Positions 1-8,400 of a DNA stretch of 9,961 bases are shown one piece after another. Below the pieces are notes generated by a model. The model saw only the letters and a program-made list of their open reading frames with translations. It searched no databases and was not told where the DNA came from. Position 1 is the stretch's first letter; each line of letters begins with the position of its first letter. The stretch covers positions 1 to 9,961 of the forward strand of contig CAIXCO010000266.1 of the NCBI GenBank assembly GCA_903917955.1, given 5' to 3'. The translations under genes and the position numbers were made by a program. This stretch comes from an uncultured Chlorobiaceae bacterium. GTDB lineage: Bacteria; Bacteroidota; Chlorobiia; Chlorobiales; Chlorobiaceae.

Positions 1-2724
1 ATCGACACCTTGAAGAGCATTCTGCCCGGCTCGGTCACGATGAAGGCGAACACTGCGGTCGGATTTTTACTGGCGGGCGCATCACTTTGGCTGGCGTTGA
101 GCGATCAGACCGATCGGCTCGGTCACCGTTTTGGACAGGCATTTGCCGTCGGCGTGGTATTGATTGGATTGCTCACACTCATCGAATATCTGTCTGGCTG
201 GAATCTCGGCATTGACCAACTCTTGATCAAAGAGTCGGTGAACGCCGTTGCCACATTCAGCCCTGGACGCATGGCACTGAATACCGCCTTTAATTTTCTT
301 CTCCTCGGACTTGGCTTGCTGTTTCTGGATCGGGAAACAGGCGGCCGTCATCGTCCCGCGCACTATCTCATTATCACAGCCAGCCTCATTTCCATCCTTG
401 GTTTACTGGGCTACGCCTACGGAGTGAAGGAGTTGTACGGATTCCTCAACTACACAAAGATGGCGATTAATACATCGGTAGCGTTTACCATTCTGTGCCT
501 CTCCATGCTGTATGCCCGCCCCAGGGCCGGGCTGATGGCGGTTGTTACAAGCCAGGGCATGAGCGCTCTTTTGATGCGTCGCCTTCTGCTGTTGTCTCTC
601 ATTGTTCCGGCGGTCGCTGGCTGGATACGACTTTTGGGCGAACGGGCAGGGCTGTACGACACTGCGTTTGGTCTTTCGTTAACAGTTGTTGTGAACATGG
701 CTATTTTCGTCATTATGATTTTGTTCACGGCACGCAAGCTCAACCGTGTGGAAGACAATTTGCGACGGTCGTATGAAGATCTGAAGATATCCCAGGCCGA
801 TCTGAAAATGCAGAACGATGAACTGCTCTTGGCGCATGAGGAACTCGGAATCTCCCGCGAAAAATATAGACGCCTCTATGACGATGCCCCGTTAGGTTAT
901 CTCACTTTCGATGAAATCGGACTGATCCTGACTGCCAACCTGACCGCCGCCAACCTGCTTGGCGTCGAAAGAGATTTTTTGATCAAAAAGCCTTTCCCTC
1001 AATTTATCTTCGAGGAAGAACAGGATATTTTCTACATGCATAGCAAAAAACTTTTTGAAACCGGCGCGCCGCAGGCGGATGACCTGAGAATGAAGCGCAA
1101 GGATGGAGAGTTGTGCTGGATGCATATAGAGACAATTCAGGCGAAAGACTCTGACGGCGCTCTCGTGGGCCGCATGGCGCTGAGCGATTTCTCTGTGCGC
1201 AAAGAGGCGGAAAATATGCTTAAAAAGGAGCAATCCTTTAGCGAAGCCATTATTAACAGTATTCCCGGTACCTTTTACGTAATTGACGAAAACGGTAGGT
1301 ATGTGCGTGGGAATAGATATCAGCGCGATGAAATCGTCGGCAAAACGGATAACCTGTTCGTGAGCACGAACGCGATCGATACCATCTACTCTGACGACCG
1401 GGCGCTTGTCCAATCAGCAATTATCAATGTTATGCAAAGAGGCATAGAGTCTCAAGTGGAGGGGCGTGTGCTCATGCACGGTGGGCCAAAATTCAGATGG
1501 TTTCTGATGACGGGCCGGCAGATAGTGTTGGACGGCCACCCGTTTCTTGTGGGCACTGGCATCGACATCACCGATCGCAAGCAAGCAGACTTGAAACTTG
1601 CAGAACAAAACCAAAAGCTTTTTCATCGCCTGCAAAATATCCAGGCACTGCAAAGAATTGATGAGGCCATCGCGGGCAGTTTAGACTTGAAACTAACGTT
1701 GCGAGTTGTCCTTGAACAAACTAAAGCCGAGTTACATGTAGACGCCGCCTCTATCTTGCTTTTTAATCCACATTCTCAAGTATTTGAGTTCGCCGCCGGA
1801 ATTGGCTTTCATAGTAAAGCATTTGAGCGTTCGCGTCTGCGTTTGGGTGAGGGGCATGGCGGACGTGCCGCGTTGGAAAGAAGGATGGTTAGCGTCCCTA
1901 ATTTGCTTGAGAATAGCGACCAATTTCTCCGATCCCCGCTTTTGCTTGATGAAGGGTTTGTAACTTATTTCGGTACGCCGCTCATCGCCAAAGGTCTGGT
2001 TAGGGGTGTTCTGGAAGTTTTTCATCGCTCGCCATTTATTCCCAACCAGGATTGGCTGGATTTTCTTGAAGTTCTGGCTGGACAAACTGCCGTTGCAGTA
2101 GATAGCGCAAACCTCTTTGCCGATTTGCAACAGAGCAATGCAGAATTGTTCAATGCTTATGATTCCACCATCGAAGGTTGGTCACATGCGCTGGATTTGC
2201 GCGACAAAGAAACCGAAGGTCACACCCTGCGCGTTACCGAAATAACCATAAGACTTGCATCCGCAGCAGGAATAACCGACGCAGAATTGGTTCATGTACG
2301 ACGCGGTGCCCTTTTGCATGACATCGGCAAGATGGGTGTACCTGACAGCATTCTTCTTAAACAAGACAAACTGACTGACGAAGAATGGGTTGTCATGCGT
2401 AAACATCCCATATTTGCTTTTGAATTGCTCTCGCCGGTTGCATACTTGCGTCCCGCGCTGGACATAACCTATTGCCACCACGAAAAATGGGACGGGAGCG
2501 GTTATCCTCGCGGTTTGAAAGGCGAGCAAATTCCACTGGCGGCGCGTCTCTTTGCAATAATAGATGTATGGGACGCCCTCCTCTCTGACCGCCCCTATCG
2601 TCAAGCTTGGTCAAATGAGAAGGTAACTGAACATATCAAATCACTATCCGGAACTCATTTTGAGCCAAAGGCAGTGGAATTTTTTTTGAACATGATAAGT
2701 GAAGATGAAAAGAACGCGGGCTAA
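1..2724 (+). CDS. Membrane-bound PAS-PAS-GAF-HD-GYP sensor, predicted cyclic di-GMP phosphodiesterase (5' partial)
   Basis: Predicted sensor protein that hydrolyses cyclic di-GMP at the inner membrane. The frame is open to the window edge, so the true start lies upstream. The first in-frame start, TTG at position 10, falls just before a conserved membrane motif and is probably internal. Numbering from that TTG: a hydrophobic multi-pass region at about 11-240; a likely coiled coil at 245-283; PAS at about 285-400; a second PAS at about 410-527, ending in the usual GIDITDRK; GAF at about 548-702; HD-GYP at about 718-895. The catalytic signature is intact, with H738, the HD pair H770-D771 followed by IGK, and HHEKWDGSGYP at 823-833. 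There is no receiver or GGDEF domain, so the signal probably enters through the membrane, PAS or GAF parts. The gene converges on copA with a 47-nt gap and no evident functional link. The family assignment is firm; the ligand is unknown. Confidence 0.92.
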   Translation: MDTLKSILPGSVTMKANTAVGFLLAGASLWLALSDQTDRLGHRFGQAFAVGVVLIGLLTLIEYLSGWNLGIDQLLIKESVNAVATFSPGRMALNTAFNFLLLGLGLLFLDRETGGRHRPAHYLIITASLISILGLLGYAYGVKELYGFLNYTKMAINTSVAFTILCLSMLYARPRAGLMAVVTSQGMSALLMRRLLLLSLIVPAVAGWIRLLGERAGLYDTAFGLSLTVVVNMAIFVIMILFTARKLNRVEDNLRRSYEDLKISQADLKMQNDELLLAHEELGISREKYRRLYDDAPLGYLTFDEIGLILTANLTAANLLGVERDFLIKKPFPQFIFEEEQDIFYMHSKKLFETGAPQADDLRMKRKDGELCWMHIETIQAKDSDGALVGRMALSDFSVRKEAENMLKKEQSFSEAIINSIPGTFYVIDENGRYVRGNRYQRDEIVGKTDNLFVSTNAIDTIYSDDRALVQSAIINVMQRGIESQVEGRVLMHGGPKFRWFLMTGRQIVLDGHPFLVGTGIDITDRKQADLKLAEQNQKLFHRLQNIQALQRIDEAIAGSLDLKLTLRVVLEQTKAELHVDAASILLFNPHSQVFEFAAGIGFHSKAFERSRLRLGEGHGGRAALERRMVSVPNLLENSDQFLRSPLLLDEGFVTYFGTPLIAKGLVRGVLEVFHRSPFIPNQDWLDFLEVLAGQTAVAVDSANLFADLQQSNAELFNAYDSTIEGWSHALDLRDKETEGHTLRVTEITIRLASAAGITDAELVHVRRGALLHDIGKMGVPDSILLKQDKLTDEEWVVMRKHPIFAFELLSPVAYLRPALDITYCHHEKWDGSGYPRGLKGEQIPLAARLFAIIDVWDALLSDRPYRQAWSNEKVTEHIKSLSGTHFEPKAVEFFLNMISEDEKNAG

Positions 2725-2771
2725 CACCACGAAAAGAAAGGATGCATAAACTGCCCGGCCATTTGACCTTG

Positions 2772-5036
2772 CTACAGTTTTTTCCGTTTCAGCCGCAGTG
2801 AGTTGCTGACCACTGAAACGCTGCTGCCAGCCATTGCCAGCCCTGAAAAGACGGGGTTGAGGAAGATGCCCCAGAGGGGAAAGAGCGCTCCGGCAGCAAG
2901 GGGTATGCCGATGATGTTGTAGATGAAGGCCCAGAAGAGGTTCTGGCGAATTACCCTCATGGTGGCGCGTGAGAGGGTGATAGCCTGGGCGACCTTGTTG
3001 AGATCACCCTTGAGCAGGGTAATGCCAGCCGATTCGATGGCGACATCGGTTCCCGTAGCCATCGCGATGCCGACATCGGCCTGGGCCAGTGCGGGGGCAT
3101 CATTGATACCATCTCCGGCCATCACCACCTTCCGGCCCTGGGCTTGCAACTCTCTGATTTTGATCGCCTTTTCATGCGGCAGCACTTCGGCAATCACCTC
3201 GTCAATGCCTGCCTGTTCAGCCATAAAGCGTGCGGCAAGAGGGTTGTCGCCGGTCAGCATGATCACCTTGAGCCCTTTGCGGTGCAGTGCCGCAACCGCC
3301 TCTTTTGCCTCTTTTTTGAGGGTGTCGCTCAGGGCTATCAACCCGATGCAGGCGCTCCTCTCTTCAATCAGGACAACGGTTTTTCCCTCTCTCTCAAGTC
3401 GTGCAAGCTCAGGGATCATTTTTTCATGATGAGCCGGTTTGCGGATGCTGACAGGGTGGTTGGAGATAACCGCAGAGACGCCGACACCTTCGAGAGCCCT
3501 GAAATCGGTAATTTCGCCGGGGGTGAGCCCCTCTTTTTTGGCGGCATCCACAATTGCCTTTGCCAGCGGGTGTTCAGAGCGGCTCTCAATGGTTGCTGCG
3601 AGTTGCAGCAGGGAGGTGATGCTGCTCTTATGGTCGAGCACAATGATATCAGTGACTTCCGGTTTTCCGGTGGTGATGGTGCCGGTTTTATCGAAAACGA
3701 CGGTATCGATAGAGCTGAGTTTTTCGAGACTTTCGGCATTGCGGATGAGGATGCCGTATTCAGCCCCCTTGCCGATGCCGACGATGATGGCGGTCGGTGT
3801 TGCGAGGCCGAGCGCACAGGGGCAGGCAATGACCAGAATGCCCACGAGCCCCATGACGCCGTAGGAGAGGGCTGCAGAAAAGCCAAGGTAGGAGGAGCCG
3901 ACCGTCAGCCAAAGTACAAAGGTGAGTGCGGCAAGAGCGAGCACCACCGGTACAAAAATCCCTGCCACCTGGTCGGCAATCTGCTGTATGGGTGCTTTCG
4001 ACCCCTGTGCCTCTTCGACCATCCTGATAATTCGGGCAAGTACGCTCTGTGGGCCGATGTTTGATGCGGTGAAGGTGAAGGAGCCCTGCTTGTTGATGGT
4101 GCCCCCAATCACCTGGTCGCCAGCTTTTTTATCTACCGGTATGGACTCGCCGGTCACCATCGACTCATCAATGGAGGAGGAGCCTTTGGTAATGGTGCCG
4201 TCAACGGGGAGCTTTTCGCCGGGTTTGACAATGACGAGGTCTCCTTTTTTCACATCTTCAACTGCAATGGTGACCTCTTTTCCCCCTCGCTCAACAAGGG
4301 CTGTTTTTGCCTGGAGGTTGATCAGCTTTTCGATGGCCTCTCCGGTCTTCATTTTTGAGCGTGCTTCCAGATATTTGCCGAGCAGCACAAAGCCGATCAC
4401 CACAATGGTGACGTCAAAGTAGGTGGAGTCAGGGGCGTGGAGAAAGGCTTTCACCGGCGGGACGAGCGTGATGAGTGCGCTGTAGAACCAGGCGGTGACG
4501 GTTCCGATACCGATCAGGGTATCCATGCTTGCCGCCCCGCTTTTGACAAACATGACGATGCCGTGCAGGAAGGGTTTTCCGGTGCGGAAGACCATCCATG
4601 TTGAGACAAGCAGAAGGAGGAGGTTAAGCCGTTCCATTGAGATTGGCAGGTGAGGGAGCACGTGAAAAACCATTGAGCCGATATCCCACATCATGAGCAG
4701 AAAAACCACAAGAGCAACGGGTAGGGCAAACTGCACTTTGCGGAGCTGGTCGCGCAGTTCGCGCTCTTTTTCCGCCCTCTTGCTGGTTGCATCAGTGATT
4801 GCACTTTGCAACGCTACAGGGGGCGGCTCGATCTCAAGGAAGTAGCCGTATTTGTTGAGAAGCTCATTAAGTGCTTTGGGTGTCGGGCCGTTGCCGTCAC
4901 ATTCGAGCGTCGCTTTCTCGGTTGCCAGATTGACATTGACCTGAGCAATGCCCTCAACCTTCGAGAGTTTTTTGGTGACGATGGCCGAGCAGCTTGCGCA
5001 GTGCATCCCTTTGACGTTGTAGCGTTGGGTGGTCAT
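2772..5036 (-). CDS. copA: Copper-exporting P-type ATPase CopA (P1B-1)
   Basis: ATP-driven pump moving Cu(I) (and probably Ag(I)) from cytoplasm to periplasm. The 754-residue protein has one N-terminal HMA metal-binding domain (about 3-68) with GMHCASC (C13, C16), then a membrane region interrupted by the actuator domain with TGES at 295-298. Further landmarks are the transmembrane CPC motif (C405-P406-C407), the phosphorylated D449 in DKTGT, the nucleotide-binding H489-P490, and GDGIND around D642. The last two membrane segments carry Y706-N707 and M735 with S738-S739. CPC plus YN plus MxxSS is the Cu(I) subclass signature, so Zn/Cd and Co pumps are unlikely. All catalytic motifs are intact and the length is normal for a pump with one HMA domain. 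The ATG at 5036 directly precedes the HMA domain and lies 9 nt after the cupredoxin stop codon. No clear Shine-Dalgarno site is present, so translational coupling is plausible. Confidence 0.97.
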   Translation of the reverse strand: MTTQRYNVKGMHCASCSAIVTKKLSKVEGIAQVNVNLATEKATLECDGNGPTPKALNELLNKYGYFLEIEPPPVALQSAITDATSKRAEKERELRDQLRKVQFALPVALVVFLLMMWDIGSMVFHVLPHLPISMERLNLLLLLVSTWMVFRTGKPFLHGIVMFVKSGAASMDTLIGIGTVTAWFYSALITLVPPVKAFLHAPDSTYFDVTIVVIGFVLLGKYLEARSKMKTGEAIEKLINLQAKTALVERGGKEVTIAVEDVKKGDLVIVKPGEKLPVDGTITKGSSSIDESMVTGESIPVDKKAGDQVIGGTINKQGSFTFTASNIGPQSVLARIIRMVEEAQGSKAPIQQIADQVAGIFVPVVLALAALTFVLWLTVGSSYLGFSAALSYGVMGLVGILVIACPCALGLATPTAIIVGIGKGAEYGILIRNAESLEKLSSIDTVVFDKTGTITTGKPEVTDIIVLDHKSSITSLLQLAATIESRSEHPLAKAIVDAAKKEGLTPGEITDFRALEGVGVSAVISNHPVSIRKPAHHEKMIPELARLEREGKTVVLIEERSACIGLIALSDTLKKEAKEAVAALHRKGLKVIMLTGDNPLAARFMAEQAGIDEVIAEVLPHEKAIKIRELQAQGRKVVMAGDGINDAPALAQADVGIAMATGTDVAIESAGITLLKGDLNKVAQAITLSRATMRVIRQNLFWAFIYNIIGIPLAAGALFPLWGIFLNPVFSGLAMAGSSVSVVSNSLRLKRKKL

Positions 5037-5045
5037 TGCAAAGGG

Positions 5046-5399
5046 TTACCGGACGTTGACGGCGCCACGCACCACGCCCATGGCGCAGGTTATCTTGTAG
5101 GCACCGCTCTTTTGCGGCGTGAACTCTATCACAATCTTTTTCCCCTTTACCAGTGGTTGCGGTTTATCCCACAGACCGGGAATCATGATTTCGCTCATGC
5201 AGCCGGTGGCAGTATCGGTAGGGTTAATTTCAAGGCGCGCCTTCTCCCCTTTTTTTACGGTAAAGTTATTCGGAGAAATATCATGCGCATTAGTATAGCC
5301 TACCGCAAAGGTTGCTGCATTTGCCGTAGCAAAAGAGGTCACTGGCGCAGCAAGAGTGATGAGCGTTATTGCAAGTAATGATATTCGTTTCATCTTCAT
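5046..5399 (-). CDS. Small secreted cupredoxin-like copper-binding protein
   Basis: Predicted periplasmic protein of the cupredoxin_1-like group that often accompanies copper transporters. From the ATG at 5399 it has 117 residues. Residues 1-28 form a typical signal peptide (MKMKR, hydrophobic core, then ANA before A29). The rest is one beta-rich domain with family hallmarks: SPNNFTVKKG, a GC motif with C67 followed by MSEIM, FTPQKSG, and a C-terminal TCAMGVVRG (C105, M107). Candidate metal ligands are H39, C67, C105, M107 and nearby methionines; the classical His-Cys-His-Met order of plastocyanins is not evident. The reading frame stays open to an ATG at 5447 and another at 5420, but these would put 16 or 7 extra polar residues before the signal peptide, so 5399 is preferred; the start is uncertain. 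The gene lies between cusA and copA, suggesting a periplasmic copper carrier or buffer. That role is inferred. Confidence 0.85.
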   Translation of the reverse strand: MKMKRISLLAITLITLAAPVTSFATANAATFAVGYTNAHDISPNNFTVKKGEKARLEINPTDTATGCMSEIMIPGLWDKPQPLVKGKKIVIEFTPQKSGAYKITCAMGVVRGAVNVR

Positions 5400-5455
5400 G
5401 GGGTTTGATTCAACTTCCATAACACTCTTTTTGCCGTTGTCGTTCATAAAAAAAG

Positions 5456-5483
5456 CCGTCAGTAATCAGCCATCAGTTTTCAG
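5456..5483. repeat. Four tandem 7-nt repeats (NNNTCAG) across the cusA stop codon
   Basis: On the plus strand the units are CCGTCAG, TAATCAG, CCATCAG and TTTTCAG; on the transcribed strand they read CTGANNN. Four bases are invariant in each unit and three vary. The cusA TGA stop (5482-5480) lies inside the first unit on the transcribed strand, and the array is followed there by GC and a run of seven T. It occupies much of the short gap between cusA and the cupredoxin gene. It resembles the short tandemly repeated heptamers known from some bacterial genomes, but its family was not identified. The array cannot pair with itself into a hairpin. Confidence 0.75.
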
Positions 5484-8400
5484 TGCTTCATCCCCGAATG
5501 GTGCAGCCGTCCTTTTTTCAAATCCCGTTTTTTCATCAGTACAAAGATCACCGGCGTCATGATGAGCACATGAACGGCGGAGGAGATCATCCCTCCAATC
5601 ATCGGCGCGGCAATCGGTTTCATGACGTCCGCTCCGGTACCGGTTGACCAGAGAATAGGAATCAGCCCAAGCAGGGCCACGGCGACGGTCATCAGTTTGG
5701 GGCGCAGGCGGAGCACCGCACCCTCAAAGGCAGCATCCTCAATATCCTGCTCGGTGCAGGGGCCGTTCAGCAGCTTTTTGTCGAGCGCCTCATGCAGGTA
5801 GATGACCATCACCACTCCCGTTTCAACCGCGATGCCGTAGAGGGCTATAAAGCCGACCCAGACGGCAACCGAGAGGTTATAGTCGAGAGCCGAAACCAGA
5901 TAGACTCCGCCAACAAGGGCGAAGGGGACGGAGAGCATCACCATCGAAGCCTCAAGCACCGACTTGAAGGTAAAGTAGAGCAGGATGAAGATGATGACCA
6001 TCCCGAGAGGTATGAGCACCTGCAGCCGCTCTTTGGCCCGAATCTGGTTCTCCCACTGTCCTGACCAGGCAACATAGTAGCCTGCCGGAAGCTTGAGCTT
6101 TTGTTCGAGCACCTGCTTTGCCTCGGTCACGAAGCTGCCCATGTCGCGACCACGGACGTTGAGGTAGACCAGTGAGCGCAACAGTCCTCCCTCGCTGTTG
6201 ATCTCCGGTGCACCGGTGGAGATTTTCAAGGTTGTTACAAGGGATAGCGGCACCTGAGCGCCATCCATACTGCCCACAAGAATGCGACCGATTGCCGGGA
6301 TGTTGTCGCGGTAGTCGCGCAGGTAACGGAGGCGGATGGGGAAGCGGTTTCGTCCCTCAACGGCGGTGGAGAGCATTTCGCCACCAAGAGCGGTCTCAAT
6401 CACATCCTGAATGTCGCCGACACTCACTCCGTACCGTGCCGCCGCCTCGCGGTCGATGTCGATATCAAGGTAGTTGCCGCCAGTCACCCGTTCGGCCACA
6501 ACATCGGCAGAGCCCCGGATCGGTTTGAGAATTGCCTCTGCTTGAATTGCCAGCTCTTTCAGTACATTGAGGTCGTTGCCAAAGATTTTTACGCCGAGAT
6601 CGGTGCGCACGCCGGTGGAGAGCATGTTGATGCGGTTGATGATGGGCTGCGTCCAGCCGTTGCGCACTCCCGTCTGTTGCAATTTGGAGTCCAGTTCGGC
6701 TACGATGTCGGCCTTTTTGACGTTTGGTCGCCACAGCTCTTTTGGTTTGAGGATGATGATACTCTCAAACATGGAGACCGGCGCGGGGTCGGTGGAGGTT
6801 TCGGCGCGGCCAACCTTGCCGAGCACCTGCTCCACTTCCGGCACGCCCATGATGATCTTGTCCTGAACCTCAATAAGCCGTTTGGCCTCGGTGATCGAGA
6901 CGTTGGGCAGCGTCACCGGCATATAGAGCAGCGACCCTTCGTCGAGGGGAGGCATAAACTCCGAGCCGAGATTCACGAAGAGCGGCACGGCCACAGCGAG
7001 CGCTACAAGGTTGAGGCCGATGGTTGTCTTTTTCCAGTGCAGCACCCAGCGGATAACCGGCGAATAGAGCCTGATGAAAAAGGTTGAGACCGGATTGGCG
7101 CTTTCAGGTCGCATCTTGCCCCGCATGAAGTAGTACATCAGCACCGGCACCAGCGTGATGGCAATCATGGCCGATCCCATCATCGAGAAGGTCTTGGTGA
7201 AGGCGAGGGGGTGAAAGAGTTTGCCCTCCTGCCCCTCAAGCATGAAGACCGGCACAAAGGAGAGGACAATGATGAGGAGGGAGAAGAAGATTGCCCGTCC
7301 AACCTGCTTTGCGGAACTGATGACAATCTCCAGCCGTTTGGCCTCCCGCTCTTCCGCAGGGAGCTCCGAAAGGTGGCGATAGCAGTTCTCCACCATAATC
7401 ACCCCGGCATCCACCAGCACACCAATGGCGATGGCGATGCCTCCAAGCGACATGATATTGGAACTCACTCCCATCAGCTTCATGGTGATAAAGGCAATCA
7501 AAACGGCAATCGGCAAGGTGAGCACAATGACGAGGGCACTGCGGAAGTGGAGCAGGAAGAGGAGAATGATTAGAGAGACGACGATCGACTCCTCCAGCAG
7601 GTTTTTTTTCAGCGTATCGATGGCTCTCGATATCAGGTCGGAGCGGTCGTAGGAGACCCTGATTTTGACTCCGGGAGGCAGCCCTTTCTCCAGCTCCGTA
7701 ATTTTCAGCTTGACCCGGTCGATCACCTCCTTGGCATTTTCGCCGTAGCGCATCACCACAATGCCGCCCACCGCTTCGCCCATGCCGTTGATTTCCAGCA
7801 GGCCGCGACGGATGGCACCCCCAATCTGGACGGTGCCAAGGTTCCGGAGGTAGACGGGGATGCCGCGCATGTCGGCTCCGACGACGATGTTTTCCAGATC
7901 AGCCTTTGACTTGACGTAGCCGCTTCCCCTGATCAGGTACTCAGCATCGGCCTGTTCAATCAGTTTACCTCCCACATCCTTGTTGGAGGCTTTGATGGCA
8001 TCCATCACCTTGCCGACCTTGATGTTGTAGGCAAAGAGCTTGTTGGGGTCGAGGTCAATCTGGTACTCTCGCACAAACCCGCCGATGGAGGCTACTTCGG
8101 CCACGCCTTGCACGGTGTTGAGCTGGTAGCGTACAAACCAGTCCTGAAGGGTTCTGAGTTGCTCAAGGTCGTACCCTTTTCCCTCAATGGTGTACCAGAA
8201 GACGTGGCCGACACCGGTTCCGTCAGGGCCGAGGGTGGGCACGACGCCCGAGGGCAGGAGCGACGCGGCGTAGTTCAGCCGTTCAAGCACGCGGGTTCTG
8301 GCCCAGTAGATATCGGCCTTGTCGTCAAAAATGACATAGATCATCGAGAAGCCGAAGGCGCTTGAGGCTCGCACGGCACGCACCTGCGGCAGCCCCTGCA

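Noticed and set aside
10..12. TTG as the true start of the HD-GYP gene
   Set aside because: The frame is open to position 1 and the first membrane motif begins only ten residues later, so the gene most likely continues upstream of the window.
2748..2783. Inverted repeat AAACTG / CAGTTT followed by T residues as a terminator for the HD-GYP gene
   Set aside because: The stem is only 6 bp and mostly A-T, the loop is about 21 nt, and the 3' arm lies in the copA stop region. Folding and RNA-end data would be needed.
3144..4064. Long plus-strand open frame opposite copA (306 codons)
   Set aside because: It lies fully antisense to a gene with every P1B-ATPase motif, and its translation has no recognisable domain, so it is a shadow frame.
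5448..5483. Heptamer array plus T-run as an intrinsic terminator after cusA
   Set aside because: The T-run looks suggestive, but all repeat units are in the same orientation and no complementary arm exists, so no stem can form.
5456..5483. CRISPR-like repeat
   Set aside because: Units are 7 nt and directly adjacent, with no spacers and no cas genes.
6542..7087. Plus-strand open frame opposite cusA (181 codons)
   Set aside because: Antisense to a well-supported RND pump; His/Asp-rich composition typical of reverse-complement shadows and no recognisable domain.
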